NCBI RefSeq assembly: GCF_049943125.1
Contig: NZ_CP188040.1
Coordinates: 2,232,001-2,296,000 of the forward strand
DNA from: JAEXZL01 sp049943125
Lineage (GTDB): Bacteria > Bacillota > Clostridia > Clostridiales > Clostridiaceae
Length of the DNA: 64,000 bases
Direction: 5' to 3'
Below are positions 52,292-61,385 of this stretch, one piece after another. The notes under the pieces are model-generated. The model had not been told where the DNA came from and ran no database searches. It saw nothing but the letters and a program-made list of their open reading frames with translations. Positions within the stretch are counted from its first letter, which is position 1; the number at the start of each line of letters is the position of its first letter. Made by a program: the position numbers and the translations under genes.

Positions 52292-53500
52292 TTGCAGAAT
52301 AATAGCGATAAGGATAGCCTGTGGGCTTGGAAGGATATAAAGAAAGAAAATAAGAAAAGAAATACCGAAGGTGAAATAAAGTTTAAGCAGAATTATAGGA
52401 AGCAGAGGGTAAATGATTTAATGAAAGCGTTAGGTCTAATAGTTATAGCTGTGCTTTCAGGCTTTGTATCTGCTTATTTCTTTTTTACAAACCTTGACAC
52501 AATCACAGTTTCCACAGGAGGTGACAGTTCTTTGGAGGAGAGAGAAAATCTATCCTCTACAATGTCAAGTAATGGGATATATAAGGTTGTTTCAGGTGTT
52601 TACTCATCAGTGGTGGGCATTGGAGGCAGTGAAGAAAGCTTTACTATCAACGCCTTACAAAACACAGCTAATATCTCTGGCTTTATAATTAAAAATGATG
52701 GATATATAGTAACTAATTATAGCGGGGTGAAGGACCTAGAGAAGGTATATGTTAAGCTTCCTGATGGAGATGCTAAGCCCTTAGAAGCTTCCATAGTGGG
52801 TTTTGATATTGATTCTGACATAGTGCTATTGAAGGTAGATGCTTTTGGCCTCACTGTAGCGAAAATCGGTGATGTATCTAACTCTATTGTTGGAGATACT
52901 GTCATCGCCGTGTCAAATAATATCGGAGAAGATTATATAGGTACTGTAACCACAGGAATAATAAGCTCCACAAATAAAAAGATGGAGCTTACTAAGGATA
53001 ATGCTCAGGAAACCCTTGCTTATGCGCTTCTACAGACTACTCTAAGTCTCAATAATTATAATGAGGGAGGAGTAATAGTTAATCTTTCCGGTGAGGTTTT
53101 AGGAATTATATCAAGGACTATTGATGGAAAATATACCAATGCTGGACTTAATCATGCCATTTCTATAGCTGAAATAACTAAAATAATTGATGGAATAATA
53201 ACCGGTGGAGAGTCTAAAAGACCTTCCCTTGGTATAGTATTTAATACCATAACAGGTAGTAACGAAGGCGAGGTAAATGGAGTCTATGTTACAAGCCTAA
53301 CACAGGACGGTGCAGGAGCTAAGGCTGGTATCAATGTTACTGATATAATAATCAAGCTTGATGGTACTGATATAACCAAAAAAGAGGATATTTATGAAGT
53401 GCTAGAGAAAAGGAAGGTTGGAGATTTAGTTGAATGTATAGTATGGAGAGAGGGTACAACTGAAACTCTTACAATCCAGCTGGAGGCTGCCTCAAAATAA
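52292..53500 (+). CDS. HtrA-like protein lacking catalytic His and Ser (pseudo-protease) with PDZ domain
   Basis: A 402-residue membrane-anchored protein starting at TTG behind AGGAGGTG. One helix at about 45-65 anchors an extracytoplasmic trypsin-like domain (100-295) and a PDZ domain (310-400; GVYVTSLTQDGAGAKAGI). In alignment by motif, the catalytic His position of TNNHV reads TNYSG (Ser144), the serine of GNSGG reads YNEGG (Glu258), while the Asp (SDIVLLKV, Asp176) remains. So it should be proteolytically dead but may bind peptides. It follows the two-component genes and is likely part of that circuit. Confidence 0.85.
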   Translation: MQNNSDKDSLWAWKDIKKENKKRNTEGEIKFKQNYRKQRVNDLMKALGLIVIAVLSGFVSAYFFFTNLDTITVSTGGDSSLEERENLSSTMSSNGIYKVVSGVYSSVVGIGGSEESFTINALQNTANISGFIIKNDGYIVTNYSGVKDLEKVYVKLPDGDAKPLEASIVGFDIDSDIVLLKVDAFGLTVAKIGDVSNSIVGDTVIAVSNNIGEDYIGTVTTGIISSTNKKMELTKDNAQETLAYALLQTTLSLNNYNEGGVIVNLSGEVLGIISRTIDGKYTNAGLNHAISIAEITKIIDGIITGGESKRPSLGIVFNTITGSNEGEVNGVYVTSLTQDGAGAKAGINVTDIIIKLDGTDITKKEDIYEVLEKRKVGDLVECIVWREGTTETLTIQLEAASK

Positions 53501-53533
53501 TGTTAAAAGTAATTAATATAATTTGCAAAATAA

Positions 53534-53566
53534 TAAAGAGACTTGAAAGTAGAGTCTCTTTATTAT
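53534..53566 (+). terminator. Terminator after the HtrA-like gene
   Basis: AATAAAGAGACT pairs with AGTCTCTTTATT around a short loop, then TTTT. Confidence 0.85.
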
Positions 53567-53645
53567 TTTAAGCTTTTATTATATTATGTTATGGAGAGAA
53601 ATAATTTACTTACAGCTATAAAGCATTTGAAAGGTTGGAAATAAA

Positions 53646-54206
53646 ATGTATGCAATTATTGGACTAGGAAATCCTGGCAAGGAATATGAAAACACAAGAC
53701 ATAATGCAGGCTTTCAAGCGGTAGATTTCCTTTCCGCTAAGTATAATATTGATATAAATAGGAAAAAATTTAAAGGAGATATAGGTGAAGGTATTATTGA
53801 AGGAAATAAGGTCATACTTTTAAAGCCTTCTACCTATATGAATCTCAGTGGAGAAAGCATCAGAGAGCTCGCTGCTTTCTATAAGCTTTCCATGGATGAG
53901 ATAATAGTTCTATATGATGATATAAGCTTAGAAACTGGTAGGCTTAGACTCAGAGGAAAGGGTAGTGCTGGAGGCCACAATGGTATTAAAAGCATAATTT
54001 CTCATTTAGGTGATGATTTTCCAAGGGTTAAAATTGGAGTTGGAGCTCCTAATGGTGATTTAGTGGCTCACGTGCTGGGAAAGTTTTCGAAGGAAGAAGA
54101 GGGACTTGTGAAGAAGGCTATTGAGGCTGCTGGAGAGGCGGCTGTGGTCATTATGAAGGAAGGCTTGCAGGAAGCCATGAACAAATTTAATAGCTTTAAG
54201 GCTTAG
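53646..54206 (+). CDS. pth: Peptidyl-tRNA hydrolase
   Basis: A 186-residue enzyme that releases tRNA from stalled peptidyl-tRNAs. Motifs: IGLGNPGKEYENTRHNAGF near 5-23 (catalytic His20), KPSTYMNLSGES near 64, YDDISLETGRLRLRGKGSAGGHNG in segments near 92-116 and FPRVKIGVG. Full length, intact. In Bacillus it directly follows prs-ctc; here a two-component system and the HtrA-like gene intervene. Mfd follows after about 100 bases. Confidence 0.96.
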   Translation: MYAIIGLGNPGKEYENTRHNAGFQAVDFLSAKYNIDINRKKFKGDIGEGIIEGNKVILLKPSTYMNLSGESIRELAAFYKLSMDEIIVLYDDISLETGRLRLRGKGSAGGHNGIKSIISHLGDDFPRVKIGVGAPNGDLVAHVLGKFSKEEEGLVKKAIEAAGEAAVVIMKEGLQEAMNKFNSFKA

Positions 54207-54309
54207 ATATTTTATACTGTGCTTTAGCTCTATCAGGGAGTTAAAGCCTGTTTGTATGCTCATATTAAGGTTAAATAAAGCACAGGTTAATAAATAAGGC
54301 GGTGAGGTA

Positions 54310-57300
54310 ATGAGATTACAAGGTTTAATGAATCCTTTAAAAAAGAGTAAGGATTTTATTGGAATAAAGAATGCAATTGATGATAGAGTCTTTCCTATAG
54401 GTATATTTGGTGCGTCTGAATCATCTAAGAGCTACATAATAGATGGTATTTATGAAGAGATAGATAAACCTATTTTTATATTTACTCATAGTGATATGGA
54501 GGCAAAGAACCTATATGAGGATATGAATCTATATATAAATGAGGTTTATTACTTCCCGGCTAAGGATGTAGTTTTTTATAATATAGATGCCATTTCTGGA
54601 GATTTAAGATGGGCAAGACTTAAGGTTATAAAGGAAATGCTGAGGCCCGGGAAGAAAATAGTTATTTCTTCTATTGATGCCATAGCTTCATTATATACTC
54701 CAAGGGAGCTCTTCGAGAACCATAGCTTTACCATAAAGCTAGGAGACAAGGTAGACTTTAAAGTAATAAGTGAGAAGCTTATAGAGTCTGGCTATGAAAG
54801 AATGGACATGGTAGATGGTAAAGGACAGTTCTCTCTAAGAGGCGGTATCATGGACATATATCCTCCTGATATTGCTGCGCCTTATAGGATAGAGCTTTTT
54901 GATGACGAAATTGATTCAATAAGAACCTTTAATACGGAAACACAAAGAAGTATTGAAAAAATACAATCAGCAGATATATTTCCGGCAAAAGAAATAATCC
55001 TTGATAAAACTATCATAGATAAAGCTTATAAAAGCATCAGTGAAGAGCTGGAGACATTTATTTCTAAGCATAAGAATTCTAAGGATAAGGAAATGGTTGA
55101 AAAGCTTTCTGCTATCTCTAAAGCTAACCTTGAGAGCCTTAGAGAAACATGGTCCTTTGAAACAATAGACAGCTATCTACCCTTCTTTTTTGATAAAGCA
55201 CAGACTCTCCTGGATTACATGGAGGATGCTTATGTAATAATTGATGACAGCAAGAGATCCTCTGGAAAGCTTGATAGTACCTATTATGAATTTGAAGAAA
55301 ATTATAAGGCATTTCTTCAGAGGGGAGACATACTTCCTTCCCAAGGAAAGCTTCTGATATCTAAGGAGGAGCTCTTAGAAATTCTTGAAGGAAGAGAGAC
55401 TATTGTTTTAGATACCATAGCTAAATCAACGAAGTTTCTTCCTCCTAAAAGAATTGTTAGCTTTTCTGCAATAACTCCTACCAGCTATCATGGACAGCTG
55501 GAGATACTTATCGAGGATATTAAGGATAAGAAAGCTAGAGGCTATAGAACACTGATACTTTCTGGAACGAGGCCTAGAGGAGAGAGGCTTGTGGATACTC
55601 TCAGAGATAGAGGTATTGAAAGTGTTTATAGAGACATTGTTCAAGATATAGCCTTGGGTGAGGTGGTTATAACCTTCGGTAATCTTTTAAAAGGCTTCGA
55701 TTTTCCAGAACTTAAGCTTTGTGTAATTTCTGATAAAGAGGTATTTGGAGAATCAAAGAGAAAGCTTAAAAGAAAAGCTTCTACCAAAAAGGGAGTTGCA
55801 AAGATAAAGAGCTTTGCAGAGCTAAAGCCTGGGGATTATGTAGTACATGTTAATAATGGAATCGGTGTTTATAAAGGAATAAAGCAAATTGAGCTCCAGG
55901 GACATAAAAGAGATTATCTAGATATTGAATACGATAAGGGAGATAAGCTTTATGTACCGGTAGAACAGCTGGATTTAATTCAAAAGTATATTGGTGGTGA
56001 AGGAAAGTCCCCTAAGGTTAATAAGCTGGGAGGCTCTGAATGGACAAAAGCTAAGGCAAAGGTTAAAAAATCTATCAATGAGATTGCTGAAAATTTAGTA
56101 AAGCTTTATGCTGCCAGAACAACTGTAAAAGGCTATAAATTTTCAAAGGATACAGAGTGGCAGAAACAATTTGAAGATGAATTCCCTTATGAGGAGACCC
56201 CTGACCAGCTTACTTCCTTAGAAGAGATTAAAGAGGATATGGAGTCGGATAAGCCTATGGATAGGCTCCTCTGTGGAGATGTAGGCTATGGAAAAACAGA
56301 GGTTGCCTTAAGAGCTGCTTTTAAAGCAGTTATGGATGGAAAGCAGGTTGCTCTGTTAGTGCCTACTACCATACTTGCTGAACAGCATTATAATACCATG
56401 ACAAAAAGATTTTCTGATTTTCCTATTAAGGTAGATATGATCAGCCGTTTTAGGAGTGCAGCTCAGCAGAAAAATACTCTAAAGGCTTTAAAAGAAGGAA
56501 ATGTTGACATCCTGGTTGGTACTCATAGGCTTGTGTCTAAAGATATTCAATTTAAGGATCTTGGTCTTCTTATTGTGGATGAAGAACAGCGCTTTGGTGT
56601 AGCTCAGAAGGAAAAGATGAAGGAGCTTAAAAAGAATGTGGATGTACTTACGCTCAGTGCTACTCCTATTCCAAGGACCTTAAATATGTCCCTTACAGGA
56701 GTAAGGGATATCAGTGTCATAGAAACCCCTCCTGAGGAGAGATATCCTATACAGACCTATGTGGTAGAGTTTAATGACCAGCTCATAAGAGATGCAATCC
56801 TCAGGGAGATAAACAGAGGCGGTCAGGTCTTCTTTGTATATAATAGGGTGGAGGATATTAAGAATATGGCAGGCTTCCTTCAAAATCTTATTCCAGAAGC
56901 TAGGATAACTGTTGCCCATGGCCAGATGTCAGAAAAAGAGCTGGAGAAGGAAATGCTTGCTTTCATGAATAAGGAGTTTGACGTGCTCCTGTGCACTACT
57001 ATCATAGAGACGGGAATCGATATTCCCAATGTAAACACTATGATAGTCCAGGACTCGGATAAGCTTGGCCTATCGCAGCTATACCAGCTGAGAGGAAGGG
57101 TTGGAAGATCTAATAGAATAGCTTATGCCTACTTTGTATATAGAAAGGATAAAATTCTTACAGAGGTTGCTGAAAAGAGACTTAAAGCCCTTAAGGATTT
57201 CACAGAGCTGGGTTCAGGCTTTAAGATAGCAATGAGGGATTTAGAGATAAGAGGAGCAGGAAACATGATGGGTTCCTCGCAGCATGGACACATGGCTGCT

Positions 57301-57840
57301 GTAGGCTATGACCTTTACTGCAGGATGCTTGAGGATACAGTAAAGCTTATTAAAGGTGAAATTGAAAGAGAGCCCGTGGAAACCACTGTGGATTTAAAGG
57401 TAGACGCCTTCATACCAGCAGGATATATACCTGATGAAATACAAAAAATCGAGGTATATAAGAAGATAGCAGCTATAGAGAGCAAGGATGACTACATGGA
57501 GGTTAAGGAAGAGTTGGAGGATAGATTCTCTTATATACCTCAAAGCGTTTATAATTTAATGGATATTGCCTATATCAGAAGCAGAGGTAAGCTTCTGGGT
57601 ATGGAGGAAATAAAAGAGAAAGCGGAAGAGGTTACCTTCCAATTTGAAAGCAGAGACCGGGGAGATCAGAATATATTCAAGGCTCTTCTAGATAAATATC
57701 CCAAGAAAATTATATTTAGGTTTGGGGAAAAACCAGCATTTTCTTATAAGCTCAAGGAAATAAAAAGGGAGGATATGCTTCCTATTTTCAAGGAGCTCTT
57801 AGAATTCATGCTCTCAAGGCGGGAATCCTCCGAAAAATGA
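54310..57840 (+). CDS. mfd: Transcription-repair coupling factor
   Basis: A 1176-residue translocase that removes stalled RNA polymerase and recruits UvrA. Domains in order: UvrB-like region (about 30-330), RNAP-interacting CarD-like domain (about 498-600; LKPGDYVVHVNNGIGVY), SF2 translocase with Walker A GDVGYGKTEVALRA near 658 and DEEQRFG near 757, the second RecA lobe with RGRVGRSNRIAY near 931, and the C-terminal TRCF domain. Intact and of usual length. Confidence 0.97.
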   Translation: MRLQGLMNPLKKSKDFIGIKNAIDDRVFPIGIFGASESSKSYIIDGIYEEIDKPIFIFTHSDMEAKNLYEDMNLYINEVYYFPAKDVVFYNIDAISGDLRWARLKVIKEMLRPGKKIVISSIDAIASLYTPRELFENHSFTIKLGDKVDFKVISEKLIESGYERMDMVDGKGQFSLRGGIMDIYPPDIAAPYRIELFDDEIDSIRTFNTETQRSIEKIQSADIFPAKEIILDKTIIDKAYKSISEELETFISKHKNSKDKEMVEKLSAISKANLESLRETWSFETIDSYLPFFFDKAQTLLDYMEDAYVIIDDSKRSSGKLDSTYYEFEENYKAFLQRGDILPSQGKLLISKEELLEILEGRETIVLDTIAKSTKFLPPKRIVSFSAITPTSYHGQLEILIEDIKDKKARGYRTLILSGTRPRGERLVDTLRDRGIESVYRDIVQDIALGEVVITFGNLLKGFDFPELKLCVISDKEVFGESKRKLKRKASTKKGVAKIKSFAELKPGDYVVHVNNGIGVYKGIKQIELQGHKRDYLDIEYDKGDKLYVPVEQLDLIQKYIGGEGKSPKVNKLGGSEWTKAKAKVKKSINEIAENLVKLYAARTTVKGYKFSKDTEWQKQFEDEFPYEETPDQLTSLEEIKEDMESDKPMDRLLCGDVGYGKTEVALRAAFKAVMDGKQVALLVPTTILAEQHYNTMTKRFSDFPIKVDMISRFRSAAQQKNTLKALKEGNVDILVGTHRLVSKDIQFKDLGLLIVDEEQRFGVAQKEKMKELKKNVDVLTLSATPIPRTLNMSLTGVRDISVIETPPEERYPIQTYVVEFNDQLIRDAILREINRGGQVFFVYNRVEDIKNMAGFLQNLIPEARITVAHGQMSEKELEKEMLAFMNKEFDVLLCTTIIETGIDIPNVNTMIVQDSDKLGLSQLYQLRGRVGRSNRIAYAYFVYRKDKILTEVAEKRLKALKDFTELGSGFKIAMRDLEIRGAGNMMGSSQHGHMAAVGYDLYCRMLEDTVKLIKGEIEREPVETTVDLKVDAFIPAGYIPDEIQKIEVYKKIAAIESKDDYMEVKEELEDRFSYIPQSVYNLMDIAYIRSRGKLLGMEEIKEKAEEVTFQFESRDRGDQNIFKALLDKYPKKIIFRFGEKPAFSYKLKEIKREDMLPIFKELLEFMLSRRESSEK

Positions 57841-57981
57841 TTTGAATTTATGATGAGATATTGTTATACTAATTATTGTGTTTCCAATTACTGTTTAAAA
57901 TGAATAGAAAAATCATCTAAATTTAATATATAATTTTAAGCTCCTTTGCTTAAAACTATTATCGGAATCGGAGGAAATGAA

Positions 57982-58986
57982 TTGAAAAGATTAAAGATGT
58001 TGGTTAGTGCAGCGATAGTTGGGGTAATGGCCCTTTCTATAGTAGGTTGTGGTCTCGTTGAGAAGACACCAGAGGCAAAAGAAAAGACTGTCCTCGCTAC
58101 TGTGGATAAAGAGAAGATTACTAAGGCAGATTTAGACAAAGCCATGATTTCAATAACAGACTATCTAAAGTATTCTTTAGGTGAGGATTACCTTTCTAGT
58201 GAAGAAGGCAAATCTGCTTATTTAACCTATGCTGAGTCTAATTTAGATGTGCTAGTTGCTCAAGAGGTGCTCCTAAAGAAGGCAAAAGAGATGAAATTTG
58301 AAGCTACTGATGAAGAGGTTCAGACCATGGTGGAAGAAACCAAGGCTACCTATGAGTCAGAAGAGGATTATCAAGAGGTATTAAAGACTTTAGGCTTTAC
58401 TGATGAGACTGTACTGGACTACTTTGAAGAGCAGATTATCATGAGTAAGCTCCTTGATGATATGTTTAAGGATATTGAGGTTAGTGATGATGAAGTAAAA
58501 GCTTACTACGATGAGCATAAAGAAGAGTTTACTCAAAATCCTGGTGCTAATATGGCTCATATTCTAGTGGCAGATGAAGCGACAGCTAAGGAAGTAAAGA
58601 CAAAGCTTGATAATGGTGGGGATTTTGCTGCTTTAGCTGCAGAATATAGCTCTGACGGATCTGCTCAAAGTGGCGGGGAACTAGGCTTTGTTACTTATGA
58701 GAACTCTGGTATGATTGCCGAGTTTATAGATGCAGCTAAAGTTATGGGAGAAAATGAAATTTCTGATCCTGTAAAGTCTCAGTATGGATATCATATAATA
58801 AAGACTACAAATTTAGTAAAAGAAGCAACGGTTACTCCATTAGAAGATGTGTCATCTGAAATAAAAGAATCTCTTTTAGAAGAAAAGAAAAATGCTCTTT
58901 ACACTGAAAATCTTGAAAAGTGGAAAAAAGAGTATAATGTTAAGACTTATCCAGAGAAGATTGAAGAATTAATAAGTGAAAAATAA
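57982..58986 (+). CDS. prsA: Foldase lipoprotein PrsA (parvulin-type peptidyl-prolyl isomerase)
   Basis: About 334 residues. TTG start at 57982 lies seven bases after GGAGG; the frame extends further but without a site. A lipoprotein signal (KRLKMLVSAAIVGVMALS then lipobox IVGC) is followed by a SurA-N-like helical region and a parvulin domain around 190-285 (MAHILVADEATAKEV ... GDFAALAAEYSSDGSAQSGG ... SQYGYHIIKT). It folds secreted proteins at the outer membrane face. A terminator abuts the stop. Confidence 0.92.
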   Translation: MKRLKMLVSAAIVGVMALSIVGCGLVEKTPEAKEKTVLATVDKEKITKADLDKAMISITDYLKYSLGEDYLSSEEGKSAYLTYAESNLDVLVAQEVLLKKAKEMKFEATDEEVQTMVEETKATYESEEDYQEVLKTLGFTDETVLDYFEEQIIMSKLLDDMFKDIEVSDDEVKAYYDEHKEEFTQNPGANMAHILVADEATAKEVKTKLDNGGDFAALAAEYSSDGSAQSGGELGFVTYENSGMIAEFIDAAKVMGENEISDPVKSQYGYHIIKTTNLVKEATVTPLEDVSSEIKESLLEEKKNALYTENLEKWKKEYNVKTYPEKIEELISEK

Positions 58987-59025
58987 AAAGATGCCATAGA
59001 GCAATGCTCTATGGCATCTTTTTAT
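58985..59025 (+). terminator. Terminator after prsA
   Basis: AAAAAGATGCCATAGAGC pairs perfectly with its complement around AAT, ending in five T. Confidence 0.9.
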
Positions 59026-59148
59026 TATGGTGTAGAATATTCCCACTATATAAATAAAAAGTACAAATGTGTATAAAATTTCATCCTCTTCAAATAATAT
59101 ATGTACAGTTAAATCATTTTGTTGATGATAAGGAGGAAGATTTACCAT

Positions 59149-59703
59149 ATGAAAGCTACAGGTATTGTGAGACGAATTGATGATTTAGGAAGAGTTGTTA
59201 TACCAAAAGAAATTAGAAGAACCCTCAGAATTAGAGAAGGAGATCCTCTTGAGATATTTACCGATAGAGAAGGGGGGGTAATTCTAAAAAAATATTCTCC
59301 TATTGAGGAGCTTACTGATTTTTCAAGAGAATACGCTGAAGCACTTCAGCAGACCATAGGACATATAGTAATAATATCTGATAAGGATGCTATTATTTCA
59401 GTGAGTGGAGCATCAAAGAAGGATTACCTGGAAAAGAAAATCAGTAAAGAGCTAGAAGAAGTTATAGAAGGAAGAAAGACTGTTATCTTAGGAGAAGGAG
59501 GATCAAAGACTATATCAATATATAGCGATGAGGAAGCCGGTGGCAAGTATGGTAATCAAGTAATTTCCCCTATAATCACAGAAGGAGATGCCATAGGAGC
59601 GGTTTTAATATTGTCCAAAGAGCCTGGAGAAAAATTAGGAGAGGTTGAAAGCAAGCTTGCTGAAACAGCTTCAGTTTTTTTAGGGAAACAAATGGAACAA
59701 TAG
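59149..59703 (+). CDS. spoVT: Stage V sporulation transcription factor SpoVT
   Basis: A 184-residue AbrB-type regulator of late forespore genes. The N-terminal swapped-hairpin domain (KATGIVRRIDDLGRVVIPKE) binds DNA; residues 55-180 form a GAF-like domain. I use the ATG at 59149, 12 bases after AAGGAGG, because it gives the exact family start MKATGIVRR; the upstream in-frame ATGs precede that site. Genes downstream are part of the sporulation block. Confidence 0.96.
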   Translation: MKATGIVRRIDDLGRVVIPKEIRRTLRIREGDPLEIFTDREGGVILKKYSPIEELTDFSREYAEALQQTIGHIVIISDKDAIISVSGASKKDYLEKKISKELEEVIEGRKTVILGEGGSKTISIYSDEEAGGKYGNQVISPIITEGDAIGAVLILSKEPGEKLGEVESKLAETASVFLGKQMEQ

Positions 59704-59756
59704 TACCTGCAAGTGAGATAAGCTTCTATTTATAATGTTTTTATAACATATATGGA

Positions 59757-59815
59757 ATAATACCTCCGTATTATAAATAAAAATTATTATTATCTATAAA
59801 ATACGGAGGTATTAT
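59757..59815 (+). promoter_or_regulatory. Ribosome-site-sequestering hairpin before spoVB
   Basis: A perfect 16-bp inverted repeat (59757-59772 and 59800-59815) with a 27-base loop. The right arm contains CGGAGGT, the spoVB ribosome site, and ends at the base before the ATG. No T run follows, so it is not a simple terminator. It should block translation unless opened. Confidence 0.78.
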
Positions 59816-61357
59816 ATGAAAAAGCAATCCTTAGTGAAAGGAACCATAATTTTAGGCGCTGCAGGGATTTTTGCAAAGTTTTTAGGCATTTTCTTCAGAA
59901 TCCCCCTAGTTATGCTTATAGGGGATGAAGGGGTTGGTTATTATCAGATGTCCTATCCTCTGTATATGTTTATAATATCAGCGGCAACAGGAATACCCGT
60001 GGCTGTTTCTAAATTAGTATCAGAAAGAAATGCTGTAAATGATATAGAAGGTAGCTTTCAGGTCTTAAAAGAAGCTCTCAAGCTAATGGCGTTTTTAGGG
60101 ACAGGTATCTCATTGTGCCTAATTATATTTGGAAAACCAATTGTAGAGTTTCTTAAGTGGGATGATAAAGCTTATCTGTCCTTGCTGGGTGTAGCTATGG
60201 CACCTATGCTCATATATATAATGGATGCATTTCGTGGTTTTTTTCAAGGTCAGCAAAATATGAATTCCACTGCTGTATCTCAAATAATTGAACAGGCTGG
60301 TAGGGTAGTTTGCGGTGTTGGACTAGCTATCTTTCTTTATCCAAAGGGAATAGAATATTCTGCAGCAGGAGCGGCTTTTGGGGCGGTAATAGGAGGGCTT
60401 TTGGGTAATATATACCTTATTTTGAATTATATATCCTTTAAAAAAATCCTTAATGGCTTAAGAATCAGAGGAAGTGCTGCAGTATTAAACAAGCTCATTA
60501 AAATAGCTGTTCCTGTGTCCTTAGGAGCAGCTGCTTCTAGTATCGTAACCTTAATTGATTCAGCCTTAGTTCCTCAAAAGCTCCTTCAAGGAGGCTTCAC
60601 CCAGACTCAGGCCACGGTTATGTTTGGACAAATGACCGGTAAGGCTTCGGTGCTGATAAATATACCCCTGACCCTGTCCATGGCTTTAAGTGCTGCAATA
60701 ATACCAATAATAGCTGAGGCATACAGTCTTAATGATAAAAAGGAGCTGCAGAACAAAGTGAATACTGCTTTAATGCTCTCTGCTGCTATTGCTCTTCCCT
60801 GCACACTTGGTATGTATTTTTTAGCTAGACCTATTCTTGACCTGGTTTTTCTGGGGAATACTGATGGATATTTAATATTAAAATATCAAGCTATAAGTAT
60901 ACCCTTTATTGTTCTAGCTCAGGCAACCACATCTATACTACAGGCCTCAGGACATTATATAAGACCGGTAATTAATCTTCTTATAGCTTGTGCTGTGAAG
61001 GTCCTTCTTACTATCGCATTGGTTCCTATAAACAATATTAATATTTATGGAGCTGTAATAGCTTCTATCATAGCTTATGTCACTGTGGCTATATTGAACA
61101 CTGTTGATGTTAAAAGAAAGCTTAAGGTTACTATGGATTTCTATAAATTATTCATTAGGCCATCCTATGCCTCTGTGGTAATGATAGCTTCAGTATTGTT
61201 TGCTTATGGAAAGCTCCTGACTTTAGATATTTCTGCCAGAATATCTTGCGTAGCTTCCATATTTATAGGTATTATTGTATATGGAATATTTATTATGATA
61301 TTCGGTGTAATAGAATATGGTTATTTAGTAAATAAGGTTAATAATAGGAAAAGATAA
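59816..61357 (+). CDS. spoVB: SpoVB/MurJ-like flippase (MVF/polysaccharide export family)
   Basis: A 513-residue membrane protein with about 14 helices of the MOP superfamily. The LVKGTIILGAAGIFAKFLGIFFRIPLV start, GVGYYQMSYPLY, and FRGFFQGQQNMN segments are characteristic of SpoVB/YabM-type proteins implicated in peptidoglycan precursor transport during cortex formation. In Bacillus the yabM gene sits at this same place after spoVT. The start codon immediately follows a hairpin that masks the ribosome site. mazG follows 28 bases downstream. Confidence 0.9.
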   Translation: MKKQSLVKGTIILGAAGIFAKFLGIFFRIPLVMLIGDEGVGYYQMSYPLYMFIISAATGIPVAVSKLVSERNAVNDIEGSFQVLKEALKLMAFLGTGISLCLIIFGKPIVEFLKWDDKAYLSLLGVAMAPMLIYIMDAFRGFFQGQQNMNSTAVSQIIEQAGRVVCGVGLAIFLYPKGIEYSAAGAAFGAVIGGLLGNIYLILNYISFKKILNGLRIRGSAAVLNKLIKIAVPVSLGAAASSIVTLIDSALVPQKLLQGGFTQTQATVMFGQMTGKASVLINIPLTLSMALSAAIIPIIAEAYSLNDKKELQNKVNTALMLSAAIALPCTLGMYFLARPILDLVFLGNTDGYLILKYQAISIPFIVLAQATTSILQASGHYIRPVINLLIACAVKVLLTIALVPINNINIYGAVIASIIAYVTVAILNTVDVKRKLKVTMDFYKLFIRPSYASVVMIASVLFAYGKLLTLDISARISCVASIFIGIIVYGIFIMIFGVIEYGYLVNKVNNRKR

Positions 61358-61385
61358 GAATACTCGTAATAAAAGGAGGAAGCCT

